Assembly: GCA_946186375.1 (NCBI GenBank)
Contig: CAMHMZ010000007.1
Location: forward strand, 1 to 64,000
Direction of reading: 5' to 3'
Length of the DNA stretch: 64,000 bases
Source of the DNA: an uncultured Clostridia bacterium
GTDB lineage: Bacteria; Bacillota; Clostridia; Oscillospirales; Oscillospiraceae
Position numbers and translations under genes: made by a program. Each line of letters starts with the position of its first letter. Position 1 is the stretch's first letter. Below are positions 31,661 to 40,701 of the stretch, one piece after another. The notes under the pieces were generated by a model. That model had not been told where the DNA came from, searched no databases, and saw only the letters and a list, made by a program, of their open reading frames with translations.

Positions 31661-32479
31661 TTACTTCCTCTTGCTGTTCTTCCCGCGCTTGTTGGGCTGC
31701 CCTTTGAGCAGAGATGACTTTTTCAGGATGCTGATCAGGCTGACAAACTCGTCCTTGGACAGCTTGTCGTAATTGATCCCGAGCTGCTTGCAGAACAGGC
31801 GGGCCTGGCGCTCCTCTGGGCTGCCCTCGTAGCTCATGGCTGCCTCCAGCTCCTGCCGTGCGGTGTCGGAGGGGTTGTCCGCATCGGCGGTGGTCGTATC
31901 TTTTATGTGCGCTTCCCGGATATCCGCGATGATCTTATCGAGATCGTCATGCACGACCCGGCTGAAATACTCGTCCTCATTGATTTGGGCCAGCTCCAGT
32001 GTCCGCATGTACAGATCGTTCTCGCCGGGATTGTGCTTTTCCATGACCGTTTTCCGAGCCTCGGCCAGGACGACGTTCATGTCATGTACCCGCATGGCCG
32101 CGATCCGATCCACACAGATCTCCGTGTCCACCATCAGGCGCTGAAAGTCCGGATGCGTGGCAATCTCACCCAGCAGGCGGTTGTTGATCTTTCCGCTTGC
32201 CAATAGCTTCATCATATCATCACTCAGATGCAGACCCGCCAGGTCTGTGTCTGGGTGTTTTTTTATTTCCGAGACCCCCAGCAGGTAATCCGTGGACACC
32301 CCGTAGTACTCCGCCAGCGTCACGATGCTGAACGGGCTAATGTCCTTGTAATCATCGGCTTCATAGCTGCCGAGGGCGGATTTGGAAAGCCCGGTGGCCT
32401 CGGCCAACTCTTCCAGGGTCAGATGACGCTCCACGCGCAGATCCTTCAGACGCTCGGGAATGGACAGCTTTACGTACAT
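31661..32479 (-). CDS. XRE-type helix-turn-helix regulator of the mobile element
   Basis: 272 aa. The Cro/C1 domain is at the start: RLKDLRVERHLTLEELAEATGLSKSALGSYE (key: TLEELAEATGLSKSALGSYE). A long acidic helical C-terminal region follows. Start at MYVKLSIPERL (32479), preceded by GAAGGAGAG. It is divergent from ParM and the mobilisation genes, the usual place for an element repressor. Confidence 0.85.
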   Translation of the reverse strand: MYVKLSIPERLKDLRVERHLTLEELAEATGLSKSALGSYEADDYKDISPFSIVTLAEYYGVSTDYLLGVSEIKKHPDTDLAGLHLSDDMMKLLASGKINNRLLGEIATHPDFQRLMVDTEICVDRIAAMRVHDMNVVLAEARKTVMEKHNPGENDLYMRTLELAQINEDEYFSRVVHDDLDKIIADIREAHIKDTTTADADNPSDTARQELEAAMSYEGSPEERQARLFCKQLGINYDKLSKDEFVSLISILKKSSLLKGQPNKRGKNSKRK

Positions 32480-32985
32480 TTTCGTTCTCTCCTTCGCTGA
32501 AAAACACGGCTTTTTAACAGTATACCACATCATTTCCTTGATCGTGGAATTTTTCACTTTTTACCCCTGTTTTCCTACATCCCGGATATACGGGAGGAGG
32601 CCTTTTTTCTTGGTACGATACGGTTCGACAAGTGAATGACCGTCCGAACTGAGATAAACCGCGAAGATCTCGCAAGAGGGAGCGCGGCCCCTACGGGGCC
32701 GACGGCACAGCGCCGAGCAGGGTTGCCTGTCAGGAAACAGGGAGGGAAGAACGGCAAGCGGTAAAGGGAGATTTCGTTCTTAAATAACTGCTTTCACTTT
32801 TCGAGGGCGAAGAAAGGAGGTGAACCCTGTGATAAACATTTTTGCGGCCGTGCCGAGACGTTGGAAAAGCGGATCAGCGCCGTAGGACCCACGGCAGACA
32901 GCAAAATGGATCAGCCGGAGGAACGCTTGACCCGGCTGACCCTGGAAGAAAACACAAGCAAAAATCATTTTTAGGAGGAAATATA
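32480..32985. other. 506-bp region between the repressor and parM
   Basis: No gene that I can defend. It has a GGCCCC-TAC-GGGGCC hairpin near 32690, AAAGGAGGTGAACC at 32815, and an open frame from a TTG at about 32861 to 32974 coding for a 37-residue acidic peptide (ends ENTSKNHF). That frame has no ribosome site of its own. The promoters of both flanking genes should be here. Confidence 0.4.
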
Positions 32986-33912
32986 ATGGAACATTACAAC
33001 TACAACGGAAAAGAAATCATCGGGATCGACCATGGCTTTGGCAACATCAAATGCCGGCATGTGGTCTTTCGCTCGGGCGTCAAAGCCTACGACAGCGAGC
33101 CGCCCATGACGCCGGACGCGCTCTTCTATGAGGGCAAGTACTATGTGGTCGGAGAAGAGCACAAGGGCTTTGTCAGCGACAAGAGCCAGGACGAGGACTA
33201 CTACATCCTCACCGTGGCCGCTCTGGCCAAAGAACTGGAGTTCCGACACATCACGGAATGTGAGGCAGTGCTGGCGGTGGGGCTGCCCATCCAGTGGATC
33301 GGCGCACAGAAGGAAGCATTTCGCAAATACCTCATGCGCAACGAGCTGATTGAGTTTCGGTATCACAGGCAGGATTATCTGGTGCGCATCGACGATGTGC
33401 AGGTCTTCCCCCAGGGCTTCGCCGGAGTGGTGCAGCGCCTGGGAGACTTCAAGGGCCTGAACATTCTGGCGGACATCGGCAACGGGACCATGAACACCAT
33501 GCTCATCAAGGACGGAAAGCCCATCTCCAGCCGCTGCTACACGGACAAGCTGGGCGTGGAGCAGTGCATCATCCGCATGTCCAACGAGCTGCTGGCCGTC
33601 AGTGGTTTCGCCATGCCCTACGATGTGTGTGAAGACTTCCTGCGCCGTGGGAACGCAGACCTTGCAGAGAAATACACCTCAGTCATGCGCAAGGCCGCCG
33701 AGGAGTACTCGGACACGATCCTTGCCAAACTCCGGGAATACGAGTTCAACCCGGAGATCATGCGCCTTACGGTCATGGGCGGTGGAGCCTGCATCCTCAA
33801 GCACTTCTGGAACGATGATGGTTGCCGCGTGCAGTATATCGAGGATATCTGCGCCACGGCCAAGGGCTATGAGCTGCTGGCTCTGAACAATCTGAAACGG
33901 AGGGATACGTGA
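32986..33912 (+). CDS. ParM/StbA-like actin-type partition ATPase
   Basis: 308 aa. IGIDHGFGNIKCRH is the phosphate-1 loop of the actin/Hsp70 fold, ILADIGNGTMNTMLI phosphate-2, and LTVMGGGACIL the adenosine motif. ParM filaments push plasmid copies apart. Start at 32986 after TTAGGAGGAAA. The next gene begins 6 bases after its stop and looks like the ParR adaptor. In an integrated element such a system suggests a circular, replicating stage. Confidence 0.87.
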   Translation: MEHYNYNGKEIIGIDHGFGNIKCRHVVFRSGVKAYDSEPPMTPDALFYEGKYYVVGEEHKGFVSDKSQDEDYYILTVAALAKELEFRHITECEAVLAVGLPIQWIGAQKEAFRKYLMRNELIEFRYHRQDYLVRIDDVQVFPQGFAGVVQRLGDFKGLNILADIGNGTMNTMLIKDGKPISSRCYTDKLGVEQCIIRMSNELLAVSGFAMPYDVCEDFLRRGNADLAEKYTSVMRKAAEEYSDTILAKLREYEFNPEIMRLTVMGGGACILKHFWNDDGCRVQYIEDICATAKGYELLALNNLKRRDT

Positions 33913-33918
33913 TGTGAT

Positions 33919-34239
33919 ATGAGAAAGAACGAGAAGACGCTGCTTCTGCGCTTCGATCTCTCCCGTAAAACAGACCGGGAGATCTGGGAATGGCTTCATG
34001 AAAAGAGCGAATCGCAGACGCTCTCCATGAACGCCTTTCTGATCGAAGGTCTGCGAAAGCTGATGGCGCAGGAGGCAAACAAGAAGCCGCTGGATGTGCG
34101 CGCCCTGGCAGAGGAACTCTGTCGGGAAATGCGTACCCAGCGGCTTTTTGTGCTTCCGGAGGGCGAGAGCCCGGAATCCACGATGGAGGCAGACGATGAC
34201 ATTCCCGCCGACATCCTGGATTTCGCCAACAGCTTTTGA
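33919..34239 (+). CDS. ParR-like partition adaptor protein
   Basis: 106 aa. The N-terminal LLLRFDLSRKTDREIWEWLHEK..SMNAFLIEGLRKLM has the size and pattern of a ribbon-helix-helix DNA-binding domain, followed by an acidic tail (EADDDIPADILDFANSF) of the kind that binds ParM filaments. Assigned mainly from its place directly after the ParM gene. The repeat pair at 34240-34292 just downstream could be its binding site. Confidence 0.65.
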   Translation: MRKNEKTLLLRFDLSRKTDREIWEWLHEKSESQTLSMNAFLIEGLRKLMAQEANKKPLDVRALAEELCREMRTQRLFVLPEGESPESTMEADDDIPADILDFANSF

Positions 34240-34292
34240 TGCTTTCAAAATGATAGCACACGGTTGAAGGGGTGCTTTCAATTTGAAAGCAC
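34240..34292. promoter_or_regulatory. Candidate partition site (parC-like repeats)
   Basis: Two related palindromes directly after parR: TGCTTTCAAAATGATAGCA (34240-34258) and TGCTTTCAATTTGAAAGCA (34273-34291), 33 bases apart. Sites of this kind next to a ParMR pair are candidates for ParR binding. Confidence 0.4.
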
Positions 34293-34382
34293 GGATCGGC
34301 GGCGCGGATGAGGCGGCGATCCGGCGAAGGGGTACAGGGGAAAAAGCTGTTTCCCCTGTGCTCTCGGCAGAGCCCACGATAA

Positions 34383-34440
34383 ATGGTACTTTGCAGCCTG
34401 TGGATGAAAGTACCATAGTGGGTTATTACACTTCCGCAGA
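34383..34440 (+). other. Predicted origin of transfer (oriT) of MobV type
   Basis: ATGGTACTTT (34383-34392) and AAAGTACCAT (34407-34416) form a 10-bp inverted repeat, followed at once by AGTGGGTTATTACACTT. MobV origins, as in pMV158, have a hairpin followed by AGTGTG/TTA with the nick before TTA. By analogy the nick would lie between 34422 and 34423. It is 70 bases before the relaxase gene. Confidence 0.65.
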
Positions 34441-34493
34441 AGTGATCCCCGGAACCCTAATGGTTCTCAAAAAAGGAAAAGGAGGCGTTGCCC

Positions 34494-35858
34494 ATGGCAA
34501 GAAACGACGGGATCGATCGCACCGTCGCCAGAAATCGCGATCTGAAAAAGAGCGACACCATCAAAGGCGCTCAGGCCCACAACGAACGGCAGAAGGAAAT
34601 CTACTCCAACCCGGATATCGTTCCGGAGCGTACCCCGTTCAATGTTCATTTCAAAGAGCCGACCGGCTCCTACGAAGACATGTTCAAAGAATTGGAACAG
34701 CAGAAGGTCATCTCCACCTGGGGCCAGAAGCCGGACTCCACGAAATTCTGCGAGCTGATCTTTGACGTGAACTCCGCCTATTTCTACAACAACGGCGGCT
34801 ACGAGTTTGCCAAGCAATTCTATGCCGACGCTTATGAAGCCGCGGTGAAGATCGTCGGAGGCGAGCAGTTTATCCTCTCCGCCGTCATGCACGCGGATGA
34901 GCGGAACCGGGCCATGTCCGAGGCGCTGGGTGAGGATATCTACCACTACCATCTGCATGTGGTCTATGTCCCGGTGGTGGAGAAGCAAATTCTCTGGTCA
35001 AAGCGATGTAAGGACCCGGCTTTGATCGGAACGGTTAAAGAGACGGTCATGCAGGTCAGCCGGAGCAAGAAGTGGGACTCCAAGCAGATGCTGGACGATC
35101 ACGGTGAGCCGATGCTCACCGCCAGCGGGAAGAAGATGCTGAAAAAGTCCTACTCCGTCCTGCAGGACGATTTCTACAATCACATGGTCGAGGCCGGGTA
35201 CACGGATCTGCAGCGCGGCGAGCGCGGCAGCACGGAAGAACATCTGACGGTGACCCAGTTTAAGGTGAAACAGGAAAAGCAGCGGCTTGCGGATATCTCC
35301 GCGGCCAAAGTCGAGGCACTGGATGATCTGGAAAAACTGGCCGAGGAAGAGAAGCAGAAGCAGGACAGCATCGCCCAGCTCAATGAGCAGGCGGACGCTG
35401 CCCAGGCCCGGGTGAACGAAATCGTTCCGAAGGTAAAAAACCTGGAAGAGCAGGCGCGCAAATATGCCTACGACGAGGAAGAGCGGCTTCCCCAGCCGGA
35501 TGTGCTGGAGACGGCAAAAGCCTACCGGGAGCATAAGGCTAAGCCCGCCATGCGGAAGTTCCAGAAGGTTTACCTAGCCATCTATGAGGCCTACCAGGAT
35601 CTAAAGCGCGCTTACAACAATCTGAAGAAAGAACTGGAGCGCGCGCTGGGCCGGGTCGCCACCCTGGAGGCCACGGTCGACCATATGATCGAGGAAAACG
35701 CGGAGAAGACCGTGACGGTCGAGAAATACGACACGCTCTGCCGTTCCTACGGAAAGGACTATATCGAAGGGCGCGTCCGGGAGATCTGGCAAGAGGAGGA
35801 ACTGCAAAAACAGCAGCGCAAACTCGCCCGCAAGAGCCCTGATCGAGACGCCCGCTAA
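34494..35858 (+). CDS. MobV family relaxase (Pre/Mob)
   Basis: 454 aa. The N-terminal ARNDGIDRTVARNRDLKKSD start and GEDIYHYHLHVVYVPVVEK (His cluster HYHLH, metal-binding) belong to the plasmid recombination/mobilisation enzyme family that nicks one strand at oriT. Residues 250-450 form a long coiled coil (many Lys/Glu/Gln) ending in a basic tail. ATG at 34494 after GGAGG. No coupling protein or secretion genes are in this half, so the element would need a helper conjugation system. Confidence 0.85.
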   Translation: MARNDGIDRTVARNRDLKKSDTIKGAQAHNERQKEIYSNPDIVPERTPFNVHFKEPTGSYEDMFKELEQQKVISTWGQKPDSTKFCELIFDVNSAYFYNNGGYEFAKQFYADAYEAAVKIVGGEQFILSAVMHADERNRAMSEALGEDIYHYHLHVVYVPVVEKQILWSKRCKDPALIGTVKETVMQVSRSKKWDSKQMLDDHGEPMLTASGKKMLKKSYSVLQDDFYNHMVEAGYTDLQRGERGSTEEHLTVTQFKVKQEKQRLADISAAKVEALDDLEKLAEEEKQKQDSIAQLNEQADAAQARVNEIVPKVKNLEEQARKYAYDEEERLPQPDVLETAKAYREHKAKPAMRKFQKVYLAIYEAYQDLKRAYNNLKKELERALGRVATLEATVDHMIEENAEKTVTVEKYDTLCRSYGKDYIEGRVREIWQEEELQKQQRKLARKSPDRDAR

Positions 35859-35908
35859 AAAGGACGGTCATGTTGATCGCCCTTCATTTTTATCCAAGAG
35901 TCAGAATC

Positions 35909-35928
35909 ATCTGTACGTACGTACAGAT
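35909..35928. promoter_or_regulatory. 20-bp perfect palindrome before the xis-int genes
   Basis: ATCTGTACGTACGTACAGAT, 44 bases before the next start codon. It may be an operator of the excision/integration genes or a weak terminator of the relaxase gene; no T run of note (TCTTTT). Confidence 0.45.
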
Positions 35929-35971
35929 CTTTTGAACTCCATTACTATTTTTAAGAAAGAAGGATTATACC

Positions 35972-36214
35972 ATGAATACCACAAGAAACGAAATCAAAGC
36001 AAGGATCGTCGGCGCAGGCCTCACCATGCAGGAGACCCTGGATCGGCTTCACCGACAGTACGGCTGGAGCGATTCCGCCTCCAACTTCTCCAACAAGCTG
36101 CAGCGGAATTCACTGCGCTACCGGGAAGTCGTGGAGCTGGCCGATGTGATCGGGTACGAACTGAAATGGGTACCCAGAAAGCGAGGGGATGCCGATGACG
36201 AATGCCGACATTGA
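35972..36214 (+). CDS. DUF6471-type small putative DNA-binding protein
   Basis: 80 aa. MNTTRNEIKARIVGAGLTMQ..SNFSNKLQRNSLRYREVVELADVIGYELKWV has the outline of a small helix-turn-helix protein: a short first helix, a recognition-like segment SNKLQRNSLRY, then ELADVIGYEL. Such genes sit before xis/int on clostridial elements. AGAAGGA ribosome site; its 3' end overlaps the next gene by 20 bases. Confidence 0.7.
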   Translation: MNTTRNEIKARIVGAGLTMQETLDRLHRQYGWSDSASNFSNKLQRNSLRYREVVELADVIGYELKWVPRKRGDADDECRH

Positions 36215-36386
36215 GCGCATGCCCTATAGTCTGAACGCGCAGCAGGTGGCGGAGATCCTCGGTATCGCCAAGAACTCCGCCTACACGCTGATGCACAGCG
36301 AGGGCTTTCCCACGCTGCACATCGGGCGGAGGCTCGTCGTGCCGAAAGAAAAGCTGCTCCAGTGGATGGACGATCAGCTTGAATAA
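36195..36386 (+). CDS. Excisionase-like helix-turn-helix protein
   Basis: 63 aa. LNAQQVAEILGIAKNSAYTLMHSEGFPTLHIGRRLVVPKEKLLQWMD is the MerR-like HTH_17 pattern of tyrosine-integrase excisionases (wing GRRLVVPKE). I choose the ATG at 36195, six bases after GAGGGG, over the ATG at 36189, which touches the ribosome site. It precedes the integrase and probably sets the direction of recombination. Confidence 0.82.
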   Translation: MTNADIERMPYSLNAQQVAEILGIAKNSAYTLMHSEGFPTLHIGRRLVVPKEKLLQWMDDQLE

Positions 36387-36390
36387 GAGG

Positions 36391-36426
36391 AATTCCAGCC
36401 GGGTTTCGACCCGACTGGAATTTTTT
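36391..36426 (+). terminator. Intrinsic terminator between xis and int
   Basis: AATTCCAG-CGGGT pairs with ACCCG-CTGGAATT around TTCG with one C/A mismatch, then TTTTTT. The arms contain the ATTCCAG core of the arm-type repeats. Confidence 0.8.
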
Positions 36427-36506
36427 CAACAAAACACTTGAAAAATCGAGAAAGTTATGTAAACAATAGATCAGAGAAACACAATGCTCTGAGGAAAGGA
36501 GTTATT

Positions 36507-37661
36507 TTGGCAAAGAAACGCTGTAACGGCGAAGGCAGTATCAACAAAAGAAAAGATGGGCGCTGGGAGTGCTCCATCATGTTCGGCTTCCAGAAGGATG
36601 GCCGGAGAAGGCGAAAGTCCTTTTACGGCAGAACCCGCAAGGAAGCGCTGGACAAGATGCACGACTTCAAGCAAAAGCTGGAGGCCGGGCTTATTACCCT
36701 TGACGAGCGGCCCCTGGTGCAGCCGGATATCCTGTTCTCCCAATGGGCGGACACCTGGTATGAAGGGCACAAGGACAGCATCTCCAAGACGACGCAGCAG
36801 AGCTACAAGTACACGCTGACCACGCTGAAGGAGAAAATCGGGGAACGACCGGTCAACACCATCAAGGCGATGGACATTGAAGACCTGCTGCGGGATCTCA
36901 GGAAGGAGGGCAAGTCCGACAGCTATGTGGCCAAGGCGAGAGGGATGCTGTTTCAGATCATGAATAAGGCCGAGGCGAATGAACTGATCCGTCGAAATCC
37001 GGTGGCCTGTGCGGAGAAGATGAAGGCAAACAAACCCATGGAAGCCAAGGAAGCCTTTACCGCCGAAGAGGTCAAACGGATGATGGAGGGACTCCCGCAC
37101 GACAAGTACGGAGACAGCATCCGCCTGATGCTGGGCACCGGGATCCGCATGCAGGAACTCTTGGCGCTGGAGCCAAGGCTGATCGAGGAGGACGGCTCTG
37201 TGATCCACGTTCGGCAAGCGGTGAAGACCGTTTCGGGACATGTGGAGATCGGCGTGCCGAAATCCAGAGACAGTGTGCGGGACGTGCCGGTGCCGGAGGG
37301 CCTGCGGCCCATCGTGATCGGGCTGCGCAGCACAAAGGACAAGTTCGTTTTCCAATCGCCGAAGAAGGAGCAGCCCTTCGATCCCAAGATGTACCGGGAG
37401 AAATTCAAGGACTATATCGAGGCCCTGGGCGATGTTCGTGTGCTGACGCCGCACTCCTGCCGACACACTTATGTGTCGCAGATGCAAGCCCTTGGAGTGG
37501 ATCTTGCTACTATCCAAAGCATGGTGGGGCATGCGGATTTGGACATGACGCAGCACTATCTGCACGTGCAGTCACCGGTCAAGCAGAAGGCGGTGGAGGC
37601 GTTCAACAAGGCGTTTTTGGGAAACGATCCCGGTTCCAGTCATATTCCAGTCGGCGCCTAA
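36507..37661 (+). CDS. int: Tyrosine recombinase/integrase
   Basis: 384 aa. The start is TTG at 36507, six bases after AAGGAG, giving the common MAKKRCNGEGSINKRKDGRWE opening (arm-binding, AP2-like domain). A SAM-like core-binding domain follows (residues 65-160). The catalytic domain has GTGIRMQELLAL (first Arg), PHSCRHTYVSQM (HxxR) and MVGHADLDMTQHYLH (His and the nucleophile Tyr). All key residues are present. The gene ends 56 bases before att copy B, the normal layout for integration into a tRNA 3' end. Confidence 0.93.
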   Translation: MAKKRCNGEGSINKRKDGRWECSIMFGFQKDGRRRRKSFYGRTRKEALDKMHDFKQKLEAGLITLDERPLVQPDILFSQWADTWYEGHKDSISKTTQQSYKYTLTTLKEKIGERPVNTIKAMDIEDLLRDLRKEGKSDSYVAKARGMLFQIMNKAEANELIRRNPVACAEKMKANKPMEAKEAFTAEEVKRMMEGLPHDKYGDSIRLMLGTGIRMQELLALEPRLIEEDGSVIHVRQAVKTVSGHVEIGVPKSRDSVRDVPVPEGLRPIVIGLRSTKDKFVFQSPKKEQPFDPKMYREKFKDYIEALGDVRVLTPHSCRHTYVSQMQALGVDLATIQSMVGHADLDMTQHYLHVQSPVKQKAVEAFNKAFLGNDPGSSHIPVGA

Positions 37662-37683
37662 TTTCAGGGCTTAAAAAGTACGA

Positions 37684-37716
37684 AAAAGTCCTGAAATCTT
37701 ACGATTTCAGGACTTT

Positions 37717-37717
<1 letters not shown>
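37684..37717 (+). terminator. Terminator of int abutting att copy B
   Basis: AAAAGTCCTGAAATC/GATTTCAGGACTTTT, a perfect 15-bp stem with a TTAC loop, ends where the tRNA-Ala fragment begins. Confidence 0.9.
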
Positions 37718-37777
<60 letters not shown>

Positions 37778-37844
37778 GGACCCATCGGTTACATACCCCT
37801 CCAACCGGGCCAAAAGAGCGCTTCGATACGTGGGAAATATAGGA

Positions 37845-38849
37845 CTATATCTGTGGTTTTTTTTCGGATATTTTTTGAGGTGGTGTTAAATCAAATATAT
37901 AACATCGATCTCCGGCGATTGAATATGCTGAATAGTTATAAATTAACGCAGGTGCATAGCATATTTGTATCTCTGGCTTTTCAAATGCAACCAACGCCGC
38001 TCCAATGGTTGATATTTTATTGTTCATTGGTACAATTATAATATTTTTATCTGAACCAATGTTCTCAACTTGTTCACGTATTGCTTGGTATGCTTTATAT
38101 GGGTCGTTGCAGGGAACCTGAAAGTCTTGAATTTCATCATAGTACGTTGCCATCTGTTTTACTAACTGAGTATAGTGCTCATTGGCTCCGCGATTTTTTT
38201 CAGTGGTTGAATCCGAGGCAAGTCCGTAACCAAGTGACAGGAAATCAGGTTCAACTGTTTCAATAATCCGAACTGCTCTCTCATATTCATATCCAACAAT
38301 GACCATCAATAAATTCTTTTTAGAAGGCTTTAACACACCTGAATACCCCAAAACAGAACGAATTTCACCTATACCTCTACTTAGCCACTTGTCTTTTTGA
38401 TCCTCGCAATCATATGAGTATTCTTTGGCATTTACATATCCACAAACCACGTGGGTATCCGAAAACTTTTCCCTAAAGATAGCCAGTAAGATTAGTAACG
38501 TTTCGTGTGTAAAAGTAGTGATGTCAATAAAGACTTTTTTTAGCTCGCATGATTTTGCAAGAGACTTAATCGTTTCTTCCATCTTATCAGCTACACTTAT
38601 TGGAGATGATACGGTCAGTTCAATGATCTGGCTTTTCCCTGCGAATAATTGGTTTATGATATTAAGATTGTTCTCCGATTGTTCTCGAGTATCCCTATTT
38701 GTAAATATTAAGCAATTGGCAAAGTTGTCTTTGGAAACCTGTGATGGAATTGTCGTGCAACGCGCTTCAAAACTATTAAAGCAAATTAGGGCATCATAGT
38801 ACTCTTCTGTTAACTCATTAAGTTGATTTACAGGAAATGTTATTAACAT
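37845..38849 (-). CDS. Rossmann-like protein of the MTase-HD-ATPase operon, unknown
   Basis: 334 aa, not recognised. Alternating hydrophobic strands and helices suggest one or two Rossmann-like units: DALICFNSFEARC, KKVFIDITTFTHETLLILLAIF and KNIIIVPMNNKISTIGAALVAF are strand-loop-helix segments. The pattern recalls nucleotide-sensing domains such as CARF, but no defining motif is present. I start at MLITFPVNQLNEL (38849), one base after the ATPase stop codon, with GGTGGTGAG upstream. Last gene of a four-gene overlapping operon, so it works with the ATPase and HD protein. Confidence 0.7.
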   Translation of the reverse strand: MLITFPVNQLNELTEEYYDALICFNSFEARCTTIPSQVSKDNFANCLIFTNRDTREQSENNLNIINQLFAGKSQIIELTVSSPISVADKMEETIKSLAKSCELKKVFIDITTFTHETLLILLAIFREKFSDTHVVCGYVNAKEYSYDCEDQKDKWLSRGIGEIRSVLGYSGVLKPSKKNLLMVIVGYEYERAVRIIETVEPDFLSLGYGLASDSTTEKNRGANEHYTQLVKQMATYYDEIQDFQVPCNDPYKAYQAIREQVENIGSDKNIIIVPMNNKISTIGAALVAFEKPEIQICYAPALIYNYSAYSIAGDRCYIFDLTPPQKISEKKPQI

Positions 38850-38850
38850 T

Positions 38851-40701
38851 TTACTCACCACCTTCAACTGTAAATTCTTGCTCATCATCGACATTAAAAA
38901 GTGATAATTGATACTCAGATTCTTGGGGCAACGTTTTCCCTAAACGACGTAATAGTGTAAAGGGTTCCAGCATTGCCTCTTCGAGCAAACGATTCTGGAC
39001 AAATAGATATCCAGCAAAAGCTGTGGGGTCAAGTGTCCAAATTGGAGAAAGCCTTCGATTTAGAATATATAGTTTTGTTCTACCTCCGCTCTTTCCATCT
39101 TTCCTACCAATAGTTGAACTATGCAAATACCCCAGCTGTATTCCTAGAGCAAGAATTCTCTCAACTTCTTTTGACGGAGAATCCGATATAGCAATGGAAA
39201 ACACCCTTCGTTCAGATCTGTCCGACAAAAGTATTTGCCTAAACAATCCTCCAAGTGCTTGAATAAGATTCGATAGTTTATCAATATCTTCTTTAGGATA
39301 AGCCTCGTCGCCGATAGCAACTTGAATTTCCTCAACGTCCTCAGGTAATGCATACCTAGGTAAATCATGAAACAAGAAATTATTCGCTTCTTCGCGTATA
39401 GTTTGACTTTGTATAGATGGGGGGATACTGTCAATGATATGGTTATCAGCCTGCGATACGGCTTCCGCATACATTTTATACGCTGGTTCAAGAAAATACC
39501 GCACAATTCCAGACGATAAATGTACTAATTGATCAAATCCAGAATAGCTGTATGTTCCGCTTGATTTTGAAGTTCCACTCAAACTCTTAATAAAATCAGG
39601 TCTGGCATAACGCAAAGCGTCATCGCCCCGCTTGTTGCCACGGCCCCTTCCCTCGTCAAATTTTTTGAGATACATCTCTTCGATTTCTTTAATTTTCTTC
39701 TCTTGTTCCTCATCCGGTGGGAAAAACTCGTCCGCAGTCTTGTGTATATTAGCATTCAAAAGTCTTTTTTCAATTATTTTAGTAATTCTTTCCTTATACT
39801 TTGGCTTTGCTTTACCAGTATACACAAAAGTCATATCAATTTCGGAATAGTCATGTGGGGTGTCAATAGTTGCACCAGTTATGGTGTAAAAATGTTTATA
39901 GTTATATTGGCTTGAAATTTTTAAGCTAACTATTCCAGATGTACGTGTAGAAACCCAAAAATTCAAAATTTGTGTCTGAATTGTTGTTAGGCAATGGGCA
40001 TCATCAATTAAAAAGTAGATTGTTTGTTGCGGAAAACATTTTATCACAGATAGATGGGACATAAGTGGAAGCACAAAATCTAAGTATTCATATAATGGCC
40101 CATCGTATGGATAAACATCTTTAGTAAATGAAAGCCTTTTAGTATAATCGATCGCCTGTAAATAAAAGCGCTCCATAACAGTTGCCATTTTAGAAAAAAC
40201 TTCGTGAATTCTTGCATTATCATTAATTTGATTATGGTCGCCACGAATTCGAGGCAAAAATTCTTCATTATAATATTGTCTCGCGCTACTATCCCATTCT
40301 GGATTTTCATCATATAGGTCAGCATTTGAGAGACTGGTAAAAACTTTTTGCAAAAAGAATGTGACCATAATATGCTCATTGATAATATGAGCTGCATTGC
40401 GTTCTAACCGCGTTAATTCCGTTATTTTAGTAAAGCCAGCATTTCTCAACGGAATATATAGCCCCAAAAACTCTAATTCATTAATTTTGACTTTATTATA
40501 TTCAGATTTAATACACTGACAATCCGGCTCAAGATATCGAAAAATCATACTTTTTCCAATACCACGAGGCCCCATAATGAATGTATGCCCCTGTGCTTTT
40601 ATTTTCTGATAATCAGTGAATACATCCACAAAAAGACTGACGGCCTCCTCAGGAGCTAAACTTTCTGGAGTTTTAATCTGAAATGGATTTGTGCTATTCA
40701 T
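38851..40701 (-). CDS. P-loop ATPase (ORC/STAND-like) of the putative defence operon
   Basis: 616 aa. GPRGIGKSMIFRYLEPD is the Walker A loop (about residue 43), and TIYFLIDDAHCLT the Walker B with its acidic pair (about residue 228). The region after it (LNFWVSTRTSGIVSLKIS) looks like sensor 1. The C-terminal half contains a winged-helix-like part. The order resembles ORC/Cdc6- or STAND-type ATPases in bacterial conflict systems. No transmembrane or nuclease motif is visible. It overlaps the HD gene by 8 bases. AT-rich compared with the flanking chromosome, hence probably acquired. Confidence 0.75.
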   Translation of the reverse strand: MNSTNPFQIKTPESLAPEEAVSLFVDVFTDYQKIKAQGHTFIMGPRGIGKSMIFRYLEPDCQCIKSEYNKVKINELEFLGLYIPLRNAGFTKITELTRLERNAAHIINEHIMVTFFLQKVFTSLSNADLYDENPEWDSSARQYYNEEFLPRIRGDHNQINDNARIHEVFSKMATVMERFYLQAIDYTKRLSFTKDVYPYDGPLYEYLDFVLPLMSHLSVIKCFPQQTIYFLIDDAHCLTTIQTQILNFWVSTRTSGIVSLKISSQYNYKHFYTITGATIDTPHDYSEIDMTFVYTGKAKPKYKERITKIIEKRLLNANIHKTADEFFPPDEEQEKKIKEIEEMYLKKFDEGRGRGNKRGDDALRYARPDFIKSLSGTSKSSGTYSYSGFDQLVHLSSGIVRYFLEPAYKMYAEAVSQADNHIIDSIPPSIQSQTIREEANNFLFHDLPRYALPEDVEEIQVAIGDEAYPKEDIDKLSNLIQALGGLFRQILLSDRSERRVFSIAISDSPSKEVERILALGIQLGYLHSSTIGRKDGKSGGRTKLYILNRRLSPIWTLDPTAFAGYLFVQNRLLEEAMLEPFTLLRRLGKTLPQESEYQLSLFNVDDEQEFTVEGGE

